Shown here: piece by piece, positions 1 through 9,441 of the stretch
Layout of the letters: every line of letters starts with the position of its first letter
Numbering within the stretch: position 1 is the stretch's first letter
Assembly: GCF_014281055.1 (NCBI RefSeq)
Contig: NZ_JACRSE010000001.1
Coordinates: 310,001 to 374,000, forward strand
Direction: 5' to 3'
DNA from: Fluviispira vulneris
GTDB taxonomy: Bacteria; Bdellovibrionota_B; Oligoflexia; Silvanigrellales; Silvanigrellaceae
DNA length: 64,000 nucleotides
The notes under the pieces: model-generated
Seen by the model: only the letters and a program-made list of their open reading frames with translations
Databases searched by the model: none
Told to the model about the DNA's origin: nothing
Translations under genes and position numbers: made by a program

Positions 1-991
1 TTGCTAAATATAATTTTGGTCTATAGTGCATTAAAAATGCTTGGATAGCGAAGTTTGTTTTATTATCATCAAAAATATTGTTATCAGGCTTTTTGTTCCC
101 AAAATCATTAACTTTATTGAGTTCACTTAATTCACCAATAGGTGATTTTCGCATACTATATTGATACTTTAAGATCTTGTTATGCAATGATTTATCTGAT
201 GTGCCTTCTTTTTTTATGTCATAGCCAAATTCATGAAATCTAATTTGTACGATTAATCTTGATATTTCTCCTGTGATGGTTTTTTTAATATTCTGAATCT
301 CTCTTTGAATTTCTTCTTCTGTAACCCATGCACCAACACCATTGTCAGCTAAGCGCTTCCATGGGAAAAGCGGACCGGGATCTAATTTTCTTTCAGGAGC
401 AATATCTGCATGACCAACCACACACATCGGGTCAACATTATAACGCTTTTGAATATCTTTCGCGAGAGCTACTATTAATTTCTGTTGTTCTTCAGGATAT
501 TCTAACCATTCTAACGAGTTTTTAGGGCAATATTTTCGGAGGGCTCTGCATCTAAATCCTAAATTAACTATTTCAACTCCAACAGAGATCACATTTAAAT
601 TTTTTCGATATTTCCATCGACTTTCACCTGCGTGGCGAGCTCTTCTGTCTTCATTCACAATTTTATATATGGTATCACCCTTTTCTGGCACGAGCCAGTG
701 CGAACTGTTCCCACCATTGGTTAATGAACGAAGAGATTTTTTAAATTTTTGCGCTGTATAGTGAAATACTATAGAGCTTACTGCATCTTTCTTAAAGCGA
801 AAAGGGTATTTTATATCAGTTAGAAAGTCTTCATCGACATCATACTTATACGATTCATCCAAGGATATTTTTTCTTTTTCTTCATCCGGCTTTGATCGTT
901 CAATAATTACTACACTGAGTGAATTATTTAAACTTTTACAGCTTATAAAAAAAATTAAAAGCAACGGATAGATTATTAAATTCTTTAGCAT
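1..991 (-). CDS. N-acetylmuramoyl-L-alanine amidase lipoprotein (AmpD/AmiD type), partial
   Basis: The reading frame starts at ATG 991 behind a CTCTAGGAG ribosome site and runs off the left edge, so the C-terminus is missing. The N-terminus is a short hydrophobic stretch ending in FFISC, a lipobox, so a lipoprotein is expected. Residues typical of the zinc amidase_2 family follow: IVFHYTAQ, NSSHWLVPEKG with a downstream DRRARHAGES, ISVGVEIVN, then VVGHADIAPERKLDPGP. The His and Asp/Glu positions match the zinc ligands and catalytic residues of AmpD/AmiD enzymes, which cut the MurNAc-L-Ala bond of peptidoglycan fragments. The lipobox argues for an envelope-anchored AmiD-like enzyme rather than cytosolic AmpD. 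Family assignment is firm; the exact substrate is inferred. Confidence 0.88.
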   Translation of the reverse strand, partial: MLKNLIIYPLLLIFFISCKSLNNSLSVVIIERSKPDEEKEKISLDESYKYDVDEDFLTDIKYPFRFKKDAVSSIVFHYTAQKFKKSLRSLTNGGNSSHWLVPEKGDTIYKIVNEDRRARHAGESRWKYRKNLNVISVGVEIVNLGFRCRALRKYCPKNSLEWLEYPEEQQKLIVALAKDIQKRYNVDPMCVVGHADIAPERKLDPGPLFPWKRLADNGVGAWVTEEEIQREIQNIKKTITGEISRLIVQIRFHEFGYDIKKEGTSDKSLHNKILKYQYSMRKSPIGELSELNKVNDFGNKKPDNNIFDDNKTNFAIQAFLMHYRPKLYLA

Positions 992-1208
992 ATAATAAAT
1001 GCTCCTAGAGTTTAAGCACTTGATTTTTGAACATTTATTTCATTTATCTAAGTATATCTTAATTACATTGTATATCCTCTTGTTCAAGACATACAAATTA
1101 ATTTAATAGACGTATTTTATTGACGCTTCAATTTTGTGTATAATCAATATAAATCAGATAAATCTAATGTAACAGGTTTGTGTTAAATAATTTTAAGTGA
1201 GGTAAGTC

Positions 1209-2567
1209 ATGAAAAAACGGATTTTTCAATCTATCGTCAATTTTCCTCTCTTGCAGAAATTCAGCTGCAAATTTATAATTCCCTTTTTTCTTTTTTCCAT
1301 AAGTTTATGTAAAGCAACTTCTGCTAATGAGAATCATGGGAAAACTTTGGCAGAGCTCACGAATAGTGAGAAAACAAATATCAGCACAACTCGAGATTAT
1401 TTGCTGATTGGCGCTCAAGGGCGGGCAGGTAAAGGTGCTGTCTTTAAATGCAATATAGATGGAAAAAATTGCATCGAGTTCTTAGGGGGGAATATAAAAT
1501 TTAAAGCGCCTGATGATATGACGGAGCATTCGATTGTTTTATACCCAAGAAATCGTTTTGGTTCGAGTCTTCTTGTCAGCAATGGCAAACTGTTAATTGG
1601 TTCTTTAGGCAGAGATAATAAAAAAGTGTCAGATGCCGCAAGTATTTCTGATCCCAATTTTAAAGAAGATATAGGCGCTGTATTCCAATGTAATTTAGAC
1701 GGTTCAAATTGTGTTGAGTTTATTGGTGGGGAAATTCCATTTCCAAAGCCTAAAAACTCAGATCTTAAGAAAATAAGTTTATTTACAAGTGATTATTTTG
1801 GCACGAGTCTATTTGCCCTGAAGGACAAACTTTTAATTGGTGCAGCTGGCAGAAACAGTGCCGAAAAAGATGAAATTGGTGCCGTCTTCAAGTGCGGATT
1901 AGATGGCAAAAACTGTGTCGAAGCAATTGCCGGAAAAAACAAAGCAAGTAAAATATCAGCAAGTTTAGCAAAATATGATGCCTTTGGATCAAGTATTTTC
2001 GCTACAAACTCTTCACTTTTTATTGGGGCAAAGAATAAGAAAGGTATGAGTGGAGCTGTTTTCAAATGTAATTTAGAAGGGGAAAAATGCAGTCAGTTGA
2101 AAGGACCGAATTTAAAACTAAATGAGAATGATTGTTTTGGCAGTAGTTTAGTAGGAAATGCTTCAAGTCTTTATATCGGTTCGATGGGACGAAATGGCTT
2201 GCCCCCACATACCCCTTATCTTTACGATATTGGCGCTGTCTTTAAATGCGATTTAAATGGCAATAATTGTAAAGAAATTATTGGCGGTGAAAACACAAAA
2301 AGTGTTGAAAATCTCGGGCTTTTTTTCAGAGATTATTTTGCAACAAGTCTTGCTCTTTCAAAAGAGTATCTTTATATCGGAGCTATTGGGAGAAAAAGTG
2401 AAACTGGATTAAAAACGGGTGCAGTTTTTAGATGTCAACTTGATGGAAGTAACTGCATAGAACTTATTGGCGGTAGAAATAAAAACTTATTGGAAGTAGA
2501 CGGTATTGCTTTATCTAATGATGATTTATTTGGTTCAAGCTTAGCAATCGTTTCAATGCCAAATTAA
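1209..2567 (+). CDS. secreted seven-repeat FG-GAP-like beta-propeller protein
   Basis: A 452-residue protein with a signal-like hydrophobic segment at about residues 20-37, starting at ATG behind GTGAGGTAAGTC. The rest is a tandem repeat of roughly 55-65 residues. Each unit reads as FGSSL-x-LLIG-x-GR-x-IGAVFKCxLDGxNCxEFIGG. I count six full units, and the C-terminus ends in DLFGSSLAIVSMPN, which would complete the first unit and give a closed seven-blade propeller, as in integrin-alpha FG-GAP domains. Each blade holds a C-x(5-6)-C pair, suggesting one disulfide per blade in an oxidising compartment. Function is unknown; adhesion or surface binding is inferred from the fold. Confidence 0.75.
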   Translation: MKKRIFQSIVNFPLLQKFSCKFIIPFFLFSISLCKATSANENHGKTLAELTNSEKTNISTTRDYLLIGAQGRAGKGAVFKCNIDGKNCIEFLGGNIKFKAPDDMTEHSIVLYPRNRFGSSLLVSNGKLLIGSLGRDNKKVSDAASISDPNFKEDIGAVFQCNLDGSNCVEFIGGEIPFPKPKNSDLKKISLFTSDYFGTSLFALKDKLLIGAAGRNSAEKDEIGAVFKCGLDGKNCVEAIAGKNKASKISASLAKYDAFGSSIFATNSSLFIGAKNKKGMSGAVFKCNLEGEKCSQLKGPNLKLNENDCFGSSLVGNASSLYIGSMGRNGLPPHTPYLYDIGAVFKCDLNGNNCKEIIGGENTKSVENLGLFFRDYFATSLALSKEYLYIGAIGRKSETGLKTGAVFRCQLDGSNCIELIGGRNKNLLEVDGIALSNDDLFGSSLAIVSMPN

Positions 2568-2621
2568 ATATTTTATCTATTTTAAGCTTCATTATAATAA
2601 GAAAATTATAATTTATACTTC

Positions 2622-3875
2622 CTATCTTGCTTTGATAATTTCATTTAAATTAGTCGTGTATTTTTTTGAAACATGAGCCCTTTGTGGAGCCCAATTTTTG
2701 TTGATAAAAAGATCGGCAAAATTGATGGCAGAGGATCCATTGCGATCATTTATTTGATCGATAGTTGAAATAAGAGCATTCTCCTGTTCAAGGTTACGAA
2801 AATCAAATAAATGAGAGGGCAGTGTGCTTTTACTTTTTAAATCAAAAAGGAGAATGCCGCATTTTTTATACATTTTATTTTCCTTAAATATTTTTTTAAG
2901 GGCTATCAATCCATATTTTAAATATTCTGGGGTAAAACTTGTATAATAAGGAAGGCGAATATTGATAGAATCGCTAAAAAAATTTTCTTTATGATAGCTA
3001 GTTGCTAGATAAATACAAAAATATTGTGCCTCGAGTCCTTCTTGTCGTAGTTTCCGGCAAGCGACAGCAATATGGTTTGCAAGAGCAGAAAAAATGTCGT
3101 TGAAATCGCTCTGGGCACGGCCAAAACTGCGAGAGACCGTAATACTTTTTTTAGGTTCATGAAAAAGTTCGAGCTCAATACGAGAAATACCATGCAATTC
3201 TTGCGCAAGATGCACTCCATTGATTGTTAAGTTTTTTCTTAACCAGTCTATCTCTAAATTTCTATATTCGAGTGCGGAATGCACTCCATTTTCTTTCAGT
3301 TTTTTTGCATACTTTCTGCCAATTCCCCAGAGATCTCCGACCTCTGTTCGTTTTAATGCTTCTGCAATATGATTTTGCTCATAAAGAGCAAGAACTCCCT
3401 TGGCCTTTGCCGATTTTTTTGCAATTTTGTTGGCAACTTTTGCGAGAGATTTTGTAAAAGAAATACCTATACCACAAGGAATTCCTGTGTGCTGATAAAC
3501 TGTATTTTTAATTTTCCAACCAAATTCATGTAACTTTTCTTGACTGACATGTGAGAGATCAATAAAAGCCTCATCAATGGAATAGATTTCTATTTCTGGC
3601 GAAAATTGTTCCAAAGTTTTAATAATTCGAGCAGACATATCTCCATATAAACTATAATTAGATGAAAAATATTTTATGTCATGTTTCTTTATGAGTGGCT
3701 TTATTTCAAAAAAAGGTTGGCCCATTTTTATTCCTAGTTTCTTTGCTTCATCACTTCTTGAAACAACACAGCCATCATTATTTGAAAGAACAACTACAGG
3801 TTTATTGCGCAATTTTGGATTAAAGACTCTTTCGCAGGATACATAAAAGTTATTGCCATCGATCAATGAAATCAT
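2622..3875 (-). CDS. umuC: DNA polymerase V catalytic subunit UmuC
   Basis: A Y-family translesion polymerase. With the start at ATG 3875 it is 417 residues, close to E. coli UmuC (422). The N-terminus is the palm motif [18 protein letters not shown], followed by [15 protein letters not shown] and the catalytic SIDEAFIDL. The thumb has [21 protein letters not shown] longer start at 3941 would overlap umuD by 36 bases and add 22 residues absent from the family, so 3875 is preferred. It follows umuD by 29 bases in one transcript. UmuC with cleaved UmuD bypasses DNA lesions during the SOS response. Confidence 0.95.
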   Translation of the reverse strand: MISLIDGNNFYVSCERVFNPKLRNKPVVVLSNNDGCVVSRSDEAKKLGIKMGQPFFEIKPLIKKHDIKYFSSNYSLYGDMSARIIKTLEQFSPEIEIYSIDEAFIDLSHVSQEKLHEFGWKIKNTVYQHTGIPCGIGISFTKSLAKVANKIAKKSAKAKGVLALYEQNHIAEALKRTEVGDLWGIGRKYAKKLKENGVHSALEYRNLEIDWLRKNLTINGVHLAQELHGISRIELELFHEPKKSITVSRSFGRAQSDFNDIFSALANHIAVACRKLRQEGLEAQYFCIYLATSYHKENFFSDSINIRLPYYTSFTPEYLKYGLIALKKIFKENKMYKKCGILLFDLKSKSTLPSHLFDFRNLEQENALISTIDQINDRNGSSAINFADLFINKNWAPQRAHVSKKYTTNLNEIIKAR

Positions 3876-3904
3876 TTTTTGTGTCTTATTGTGTAAAATT
3901 CTTT

Positions 3905-4318
3905 TTAAACAGAGTGAATAACAGTCGTAACTACGCCCCAAATTTCAAAATCCATATTCTCACTTATGACAATACTTTTATACAAATCATTTTCTGCTTG
4001 CAAAACAATACTATTATTTCTCAAACAAAGGCGCTTTACTGTAAATTCCCCATCAACAATAGCCACGATAATGCTGCCATTGACTGCTTTCAGTGAGCGA
4101 TCCACAACGAGGAGGTCGCCGCTGTGAATACCAGCTCCGAGCATGGAATTGCCTTCTGCCCGCACATAAAAAGTTGCTGCAGGATGTTTCACAATAAACT
4201 CGTTTAAATCGATTTTTTTATCCATATAATCTGTTGCAGGTGAAGGAAAACCAGCGCAAACAGGGTTAAAAGCAAATGGAAGATACAGTTTTTTTTCAAA
4301 AGATGCTAAGCAATACAT
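3905..4318 (-). CDS. umuD: SOS mutagenesis protein UmuD (LexA-like self-cleaving protease)
   Basis: The start at ATG 4318 is set by GGAGGGCTT just upstream; an upstream in-frame start at 4363 lacks a ribosome site. The 137-residue product matches UmuD (139) throughout. The cleavage region reads [16 protein letters not shown] against E. coli CGFPSPA, with cleavage expected before the Gly. The catalytic Ser lies in [19 protein letters not shown] and the Lys in [10 protein letters not shown]. RecA-stimulated cleavage activates it as the partner of UmuC. The operator candidate at 4329-4346 and the SRAP gene upstream fit SOS control. Confidence 0.94.
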   Translation of the reverse strand: MYCLASFEKKLYLPFAFNPVCAGFPSPATDYMDKKIDLNEFIVKHPAATFYVRAEGNSMLGAGIHSGDLLVVDRSLKAVNGSIIVAIVDGEFTVKRLCLRNNSIVLQAENDLYKSIVISENMDFEIWGVVTTVIHSV

Positions 4319-4328
4319 AAGCCCTCCA

Positions 4329-4363
4329 ACCATATATTTGTATGGTATTTGTGCTTTTGTCAA
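4329..4363 (-). promoter_or_regulatory. umuD promoter with palindromic SOS-type operator candidate
   Basis: On the minus strand a TTGACA -35 (4358-4363) lies upstream of umuD. An 18-base palindrome, ACCATA-N6-TATGGT, occupies 4329-4346 where the -10 should be, and the GGAGG ribosome site is a few bases further on. A palindrome covering the -10 of umuDC is what a LexA operator looks like, but the sequence is neither the E. coli CTGT-N8-ACAG box nor the Bacillus box. The repressor identity is inferred from the gene it controls. Confidence 0.5.
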
Positions 4364-4366
4364 AGT

Positions 4367-5017
4367 CTATTTACGCTTTTCCCAACCTTTTTTTAATGGT
4401 CTATCAATAATAACTGACATCTTAGGTTCGTACTGTTTATTAAGTAACTCAATAAAAGAATTGCCATCATGCTTGTTAAAGTCAAACCAATTTCCCAAAT
4501 TTTTTATATTTTGCTTTAAAAATATAGGAGATCTTTCATGTCCTATTTTTCTTACGAATTTACCAGGCTCTGAAGTCAAAATTGAGAAAGAGTGAATCAC
4601 TTCTCCTGTACTTTTATCTTCCCAACTGTCAAAAATTGCGGGCACAAAAACACATTCAGCCAATTCAAAGCGAATCATATTGCCTGCAAATTTTCCTTCA
4701 TAAATTGGTTCAATAAAAGCAGTCATGGGAACAAGACAGTGATTCTTTAAAAATGGACGTCGCCAAGTCGGTTTTTCAAGCACTGTTTCCAAACGTACAT
4801 TGTGCGTTGCAAACTTGGGTTTACGAACTTTAGACCAGATAGGGATTAGCGAGAAATGGAATAAATCAATAACATATTTTTCATCTTTAAATAAAATAAC
4901 GGGTGCATCCAAGTGTGGTAAAATTCGGCTTTTCCATGAAGAACTTTGCAGATCCAAGGCAAAAATAGCTAAGGATTTTTGAAATTTAATCAATTCGACT
5001 TGAAATTGTGCACACAT
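4367..5017 (-). CDS. SRAP/YedK-family abasic-site DNA-protein crosslink protein
   Basis: A 216-residue SOS response-associated peptidase-family protein. Cys2 follows the initiator Met (MCAQF; family usually MCGRF) and is the residue that links to abasic sites in single-stranded DNA. Other family marks are FATHNVRLETV (NARxET type), HCLVPMTAFIE and KIGHERSPIFL (HxRMP type). It lies 48 bases upstream of umuD on the same strand and 20 bases downstream of a DoxX gene, so it probably belongs to the damage-response group. The start is fixed by the need for Cys2. The change from MCGRF to MCAQF is mild divergence. Confidence 0.88.
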   Translation of the reverse strand: MCAQFQVELIKFQKSLAIFALDLQSSSWKSRILPHLDAPVILFKDEKYVIDLFHFSLIPIWSKVRKPKFATHNVRLETVLEKPTWRRPFLKNHCLVPMTAFIEPIYEGKFAGNMIRFELAECVFVPAIFDSWEDKSTGEVIHSFSILTSEPGKFVRKIGHERSPIFLKQNIKNLGNWFDFNKHDGNSFIELLNKQYEPKMSVIIDRPLKKGWEKRK

Positions 5018-5037
5018 TTGTTCTCAATATCTGTGAT

Positions 5038-5421
5038 TTATTTTCTTGTGAGCATAGAAGAATAACGTTTGCGGTAAGAGAATGCTAAAAACAATTCCGC
5101 TGCTAAAACAAAAATAGCCACAGGCAAACCTGAGGGAGCAAGAATAAGATGAAAAAGAAAAATATTAACCACATTTGGTGCCAAAACAGCCAACGCTAAA
5201 GGTGTCCACATATTTGCTAAAAGGAGAAATCCACAAACAACTTCTACTCCTTTAACAAGTGCAAATAGATAACCGGTCGCTATCAGAGCCCCAATAAAAG
5301 ACCCTGCAGCAGGGGGCATACTTGTTGGAGCTGGTAAAAAATGAAAAAAACCATTCAAACCAGCAACAAAAAAAATGAGACCTAGCAGAATCTGAACAAT
5401 CATCACAAGCTTATTTTTCAT
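5038..5421 (-). CDS. DoxX-family membrane protein
   Basis: A 127-residue protein with four predicted transmembrane helices, starting behind GGAGCGACCT. It shows DoxX-family features: an early VQILLGLIFFVAGLNGFFHF helix, LVKGVEVVCGFLLL, and a final helix with basic tail (FSYRKRYSSML). The length is typical. Members are small inner-membrane proteins of poorly defined, often redox-related roles. It is the first gene of the minus-strand run leading into SRAP, umuD and umuC; co-transcription with SRAP is likely from the 20-base gap, but a functional link is not shown. Confidence 0.8.
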   Translation of the reverse strand: MKNKLVMIVQILLGLIFFVAGLNGFFHFLPAPTSMPPAAGSFIGALIATGYLFALVKGVEVVCGFLLLANMWTPLALAVLAPNVVNIFLFHLILAPSGLPVAIFVLAAELFLAFSYRKRYSSMLTRK

Positions 5422-5497
5422 AGGTCGCTCCGTTTTGTAAATAATCTCGATTTATTTTATATTAGAAAATACATAAAAGATAAAAACACTCAGTTTT

Positions 5498-5526
5498 TTG
5501 ACATATCTTAGTATAAATGTTGTATT
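5498..5526 (+). promoter_or_regulatory. sigma70-type promoter for the GDSL lipase gene
   Basis: TTGACA at 5498-5503, a 17-base spacer and TGTATT at 5521-5526, about 80 bases before the preferred start of the lipase gene. The -35 is perfect and the -10 matches at four positions. Identified by eye. Confidence 0.4.
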
Positions 5527-5607
5527 CTAAGAGAAGATGACCTTTTAATAAGTAAAATGAATGAACACACTGATGAATTTTTGCATAAATCATTAGAGTA
5601 CTTTAAT

Positions 5608-7179
5608 ATGAGAAATTTTATTATCACATTGTTTTTTTTGTGTTTATCTATCAGTGCTTTTGCAGAAGATTATTATGTTGCTTGTTATTATTATGACACG
5701 GTTACAGACGAAAATAGCTCCAATCCTTCGCTTATGGAACCGAGCAAAATTTATATCGGCGCAAGTTCCAACTATTATTGGGCACTAGATAACAAAAGTT
5801 CTGAAAAATTAACACTGCATGGCAATATTAAAGATGGATTTTTTGTAGAAAAAATATATACGCGCAATGATATTATAAAAAGTTGTGAAAGAGCAATTGA
5901 AAAAGGTGTTGTTCTCTGGCCAAGCAAAAAGAGTTATAAACTCTATGATTTCAAAGCTTCAATGTCCAATTTTCATGCCTATGAATATCCTATTCGTTTT
6001 ATTAAAGATAATTTTAAAAAATCTAAAATTAAACAGATTATCGTCTTTGGAGACAGCCTTTCAGACACAGGTAATTTAAAAAGATGGACAAAAGTTATTC
6101 CCTATTATCCTTATTGGTACGGCCGATTTTCCAATGGCTTTATCTGGCCAGATTATTTTACTAATACCACCCAGATACCTATTTTTAATTTTTCCTATGG
6201 GGGGGCAAAAACTTCAGGGTCAAATGAAATACTAATCAATAATTTTAGTGATAAAGTAGATGCCAAAGTTGCAAAATTAGTTTCTGGTAATTCGAAACTT
6301 GCAATCTCAGATTATTTAAATAATTATTTAACGGTGAACTCGTATAAAAGCAAAACAAAAACAATATATAAACCAAAAGAGGCTTTATATATTGTTTGGA
6401 TAGGTTCAAATGATTATGTCGCAGATTTTGAGTTTCGCAAAATTACAAATTTATTATTAAAAGATAAAGATAGCGAGAAAAAAATAAATATTATAGTGAA
6501 AAATACTGTTCGTAATATCATGACACAAATCAAAACTTTATATCTAAAAGATGCCTATTATTTTCTTGTCATGAACATACCAGATATTGGAAAATCACCC
6601 GCTGTTTTATCGGCAAAATATGTTAAATATAATGATGAAATTAAAGATAAACAAGAATTCTCAGAAAAATTCTCAGCTGTCATTCAAAAGCATAATATTG
6701 AGTTAAAAAAATCAATAGATGCATTGAACAAAAAATTACAAGGAAAGATAAAAATAATCTATTTTGACATAGCAAAAGATTTTGATTCTTATATAAATAA
6801 TAAACATTTCTATGTTGATGATATTTTTGATTATGGTTATACGTTATTGAACTCCAACATTCCAGTTGCAGGAAAAAAAGATACATTTATTCAAAATTCT
6901 TGCTATACTGGAGGATATACAAAAGTTGCACTTATTACCTCATTGAGTAATGAAAGCTATTATAAATCATCGTTAGAACATGCATGTAAAAACTCTAATA
7001 AAGAAGTCGATAAAAATACAATTTTTTGGGATTCTCCCCACCCAACCAGTTTAAGTCATTGTTGGCTTAGTTACGTAATACAAAAAAAGCTTGAGGATTT
7101 AGAACTTATAAAAAAAACAAGTCTATCTATGAATGAATATAAAGAATTTTGTTTGAACAAAGACTTCGTTTTAGAATGA
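5608..7179 (+). CDS. secreted GDSL/SGNH lipase with thermolabile-hemolysin-like N-terminal module
   Basis: The start at 5608 puts a clean signal peptide (MRNFIITLFFLCLSISAFA) at the N-terminus; the upstream in-frame ATG at 5557 would bury it. Residues about 22-114 form a cysteine/aromatic module (YYVACYYYD, YYWALDN, LTLHGN, RNDIIKSCERA) that resembles the N-terminal domain of Vibrio thermolabile hemolysin. The SGNH hydrolase follows. Block I is FGDSLSDTGN (Ser about 150), then FSNGFIWPDYF, block II FSYGGAK, block III WIGSNDY and block V FWDSPHPTSLSHCW carrying the catalytic Asp and His. By family it should act on phospholipids or similar esters outside the cell. A terminator-like hairpin follows at 7214-7254. 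Confidence 0.9.
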   Translation: MRNFIITLFFLCLSISAFAEDYYVACYYYDTVTDENSSNPSLMEPSKIYIGASSNYYWALDNKSSEKLTLHGNIKDGFFVEKIYTRNDIIKSCERAIEKGVVLWPSKKSYKLYDFKASMSNFHAYEYPIRFIKDNFKKSKIKQIIVFGDSLSDTGNLKRWTKVIPYYPYWYGRFSNGFIWPDYFTNTTQIPIFNFSYGGAKTSGSNEILINNFSDKVDAKVAKLVSGNSKLAISDYLNNYLTVNSYKSKTKTIYKPKEALYIVWIGSNDYVADFEFRKITNLLLKDKDSEKKINIIVKNTVRNIMTQIKTLYLKDAYYFLVMNIPDIGKSPAVLSAKYVKYNDEIKDKQEFSEKFSAVIQKHNIELKKSIDALNKKLQGKIKIIYFDIAKDFDSYINNKHFYVDDIFDYGYTLLNSNIPVAGKKDTFIQNSCYTGGYTKVALITSLSNESYYKSSLEHACKNSNKEVDKNTIFWDSPHPTSLSHCWLSYVIQKKLEDLELIKKTSLSMNEYKEFCLNKDFVLE

Positions 7180-7213
7180 AATAAAGAATGATTAAGAATA
7201 AACACATATCAAC

Positions 7214-7254
7214 ATCATTCATTTTTCAGACATTGATTCTAAAAAATGAATGAT
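7214..7254 (+). terminator. hairpin terminator candidate after the lipase gene
   Basis: Perfect 13-base arms (ATCATTCATTTTT at 7214-7226 and its complement at 7242-7254) around a 15-base loop, 35 bases after the lipase stop. There is no long U-run after it, so terminator is the likely but unproven role. Confidence 0.5.
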
Positions 7255-7424
7255 TTAAGATTAATAATGAAAATAAAAACAAATTTTTACATAAAAGAGT
7301 GACAAAATTTGTTGATAATTAAAATTGCATAGTTAATGCTAAATTGGAATATAAAATTTGCAACAGGAGAGCTTGAGGTTCAGTAAAATTTCAATTTAAT
7401 TTTTCTTTAAAAAGGGAAGTGCGG

Positions 7425-8072
7425 ATGAATAATGAGAATAAAAAAGAAAGTGAATATATTTTTGTAGAAAAGTATGTCTACGATCCCTTCTTGCGAATAT
7501 TACATTGGGTCAATGCTCTGTCCATATTCAGTCTAATGCTCACTATATGGTTAAAAAATTTTTTAAAGCCTTATGACAACTGGAAAGAAATTTTATATAG
7601 ATATCATATCCTAATAGGCTATGTTTTAATTATTGGTGTTATTCTGAGAATCATATGGGGATTTATTGGACCAGAGCATGCTCTGTTTAAAAACATGATA
7701 AATTGGAAAGCGTATCTTAAACTTTTAAGCACTCGAAAATACGATGCTAGTGAAAATTGGGGGCATGATAAATATGCAGGTTTTTCATATATATGTCTTT
7801 TCATATTGATGCTCTATCAGGCATATTCAGGTCTTTATCTTGCGGCGCAAAAATATGAAATGAGTTTTTTTCATTATTTTGTAGAATACAGTGCAATCAA
7901 AACCCCATTTGCTAAGCTTCTTAGCAAAATTCACGAAGTTGTTTTTTATCTTACCATGGTATTTACAGCAGTGCATATTATTATGCTTCGTATTCATGAA
8001 ATAAAAGCTAAGTCCCCCTTGACTCAAGCTATGTTTAATGGCATTCAATATCGCAAGAAAAAAAAGTTATAA
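7425..8072 (+). CDS. b561-type cytochrome membrane subunit
   Basis: ATG 7425 is chosen because AGGGAAG lies five bases upstream; a GTG at 7419 is the longer option. The product (about 215 residues) has an N-terminal VYDPFLRILHWVNALSIFSL helix and then helices around GYVLIIGVILRIIWGFIGPEHA, ICLFILMLYQAYSGLYLA and VVFYLTMVFTAVHIIM. This is the four-helix plan of b561/hydrogenase-type cytochrome b subunits. Histidines in RILHW, RYHILIGY, KIHEV and AVHII are the expected haem ligands. It would pass electrons across or within the inner membrane. No hydrogenase or dehydrogenase partner is adjacent, so the donor is unknown. Confidence 0.8.
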   Translation: MNNENKKESEYIFVEKYVYDPFLRILHWVNALSIFSLMLTIWLKNFLKPYDNWKEILYRYHILIGYVLIIGVILRIIWGFIGPEHALFKNMINWKAYLKLLSTRKYDASENWGHDKYAGFSYICLFILMLYQAYSGLYLAAQKYEMSFFHYFVEYSAIKTPFAKLLSKIHEVVFYLTMVFTAVHIIMLRIHEIKAKSPLTQAMFNGIQYRKKKKL

Positions 8073-8098
8073 ATTTTCTTATCTGAGGTTTAGCTGTT

Positions 8099-8467
8099 AT
8101 GAAAAGAAAATTATTTAAATATTTTGGTCTCCTTCCATTTCTTATAGGGCAAAATTCATATGCAATCAGTGCAAATGTACTTTGCATTAACATTACTGAC
8201 AATAGAGATTTATATATCGCTAAAAATAATAATAAAGAAATTGAAATTGAAGGATATTATATTTTAAAAAAGAGAAGCTCAGCTCCCTTTATAAATAAAG
8301 CATTTTTTATGCAACCTGCCGAGTATTTAAAAATGAAAGAATCATGTCCCAGTGATTATTTCGTTCAGCCGCATATTTCTCCTAATAACGATTGGGCATT
8401 TTATGCAACAATTATAAATGGAGAGATTGTATATTACTCGGGTATATCTATAGCAAAAGAAAATTGA
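8099..8467 (+). CDS. small secreted protein, divergent TLH-N-like module
   Basis: 122 residues, start behind TGAGGTTTAGCTGTT, with a signal peptide ending near SYA-ISA. The mature part has VLCIN near the N-terminus, a G-Y-Y-I strand, then MKESCPSDYF and NNDWAFYATI. The order aromatic-Cys, GYW-like strand, Cys, and (N/D)WxFxxxI matches the module in the lipase at 5608 and the protein at 54644, but the early WxWA is missing, so the relation is weaker. No enzymatic motif is visible. It is probably exported to the periplasm or outside. Confidence 0.6.
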   Translation: MKRKLFKYFGLLPFLIGQNSYAISANVLCINITDNRDLYIAKNNNKEIEIEGYYILKKRSSAPFINKAFFMQPAEYLKMKESCPSDYFVQPHISPNNDWAFYATIINGEIVYYSGISIAKEN

Positions 8468-8489
8468 AATAACACACAAATTTCTAATA

Positions 8490-9274
8490 CTATTCGATAA
8501 AGATAATTCTTCTAAGGGATTTAAGCCAAATGTCTTGCGTCTCACCACCTGGAATTGTCTCACTTTTCCAAATATTTTTTGTCCATAAATACATTTCCAT
8601 TGCTTTCATTCTTGCAAAATAAAAAAGATTTGTATTGCTTGCACTATCAATAAGATGAACGGATTGATATCCTTCTAAAAAAAATGTCAATTCTTCAGGT
8701 ATTTTTTTGTTGCATTCAAAAAGGTTTATAAAAGGTCTGACAATATCTGCCAAGAACCAATTGTAAACAGGCTCATCAAAATCTATAAAAGTTATTTTCT
8801 TTCCATCCCAAAGCACATTTGCCTCACGATGATCCCCATGGGTAAGCTTATAATTTTGCATATTCTTATACAGACTTGACAACCATGTCTTAATCTCATT
8901 AAAAATATGTCGTATTTTTTCATCTTCATTCGCTAAATATTCTTCAGTTTCTTTAAGAAGATCAAATACAGATAAATAATTACTCTTTGAGTCGGGTTTA
9001 AAAGACAGAGTTGATCTATGCAATTTTGCGAGTTCTTTTCCCCATTGGATAAGGAGATCTTTTGAAATTTCAATGCAGACTCAAGAGCAGAATAATTACG
9101 AATATTCTGATGAGTTATTCTTAGATATTCATTTGTATTATTTGCCCTAAACTTATAAATTATATTGATACCTTTAGATATTAAACACAAAGAATTTTCC
9201 TCAGCATTCCAACTTTGCGCAAGAGTATAAATGTTTTTATCTTCAATTTTAAAAAGAGTGTCATTCCAATTCAT
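8490..9274 (-). pseudogene. APH/RdoA-type phosphotransferase family gene, frameshifted
   Basis: Two overlapping minus-strand frames join into one protein. The N-terminal part (9274 to about 9065) has the kinase-like strand INIIYKFRAN...YLRITH. The C-terminal part has LTHGDHREANVLW and ITFIDFDEPV, the catalytic HGDxxxxN and metal-binding IDFD of aminoglycoside phosphotransferase/SrkA-like kinases. The frames switch at a T4 run (9060-9063 on the plus strand). One extra base there would restore ALKFQKDLLIQWGKELAKLH across the break. So the gene lacks one base: a real mutation or a sequence error. The natural substrate is unknown. Confidence 0.8.
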
Positions 9275-9441
9275 TTTTTACCTTAAAATATTTTTTTATG
9301 AGAATTTAAAAATAAGAACAAGAAATTCATTACAAAAAAGTAAGATTAGCATACTGTGAAAAAAAAAAGTCTAAAACCGTTTTTAATTTTTTAAATCTGT
9401 TACTGTTTTTTGGGCACCTCCCTAACAACGAAAGGATCGGT

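Noticed and set aside
328-525. Plus-strand frame of 65 codons
   Set aside because: It is antisense to the amidase gene, whose motifs (VVGHADIAPERKLDPGP) are unmistakable.
5557-5607. Upstream ATG of the lipase gene as the true start
   Set aside because: It would place 17 polar residues ahead of a standard signal peptide; the shorter start gives a normal secreted enzyme.
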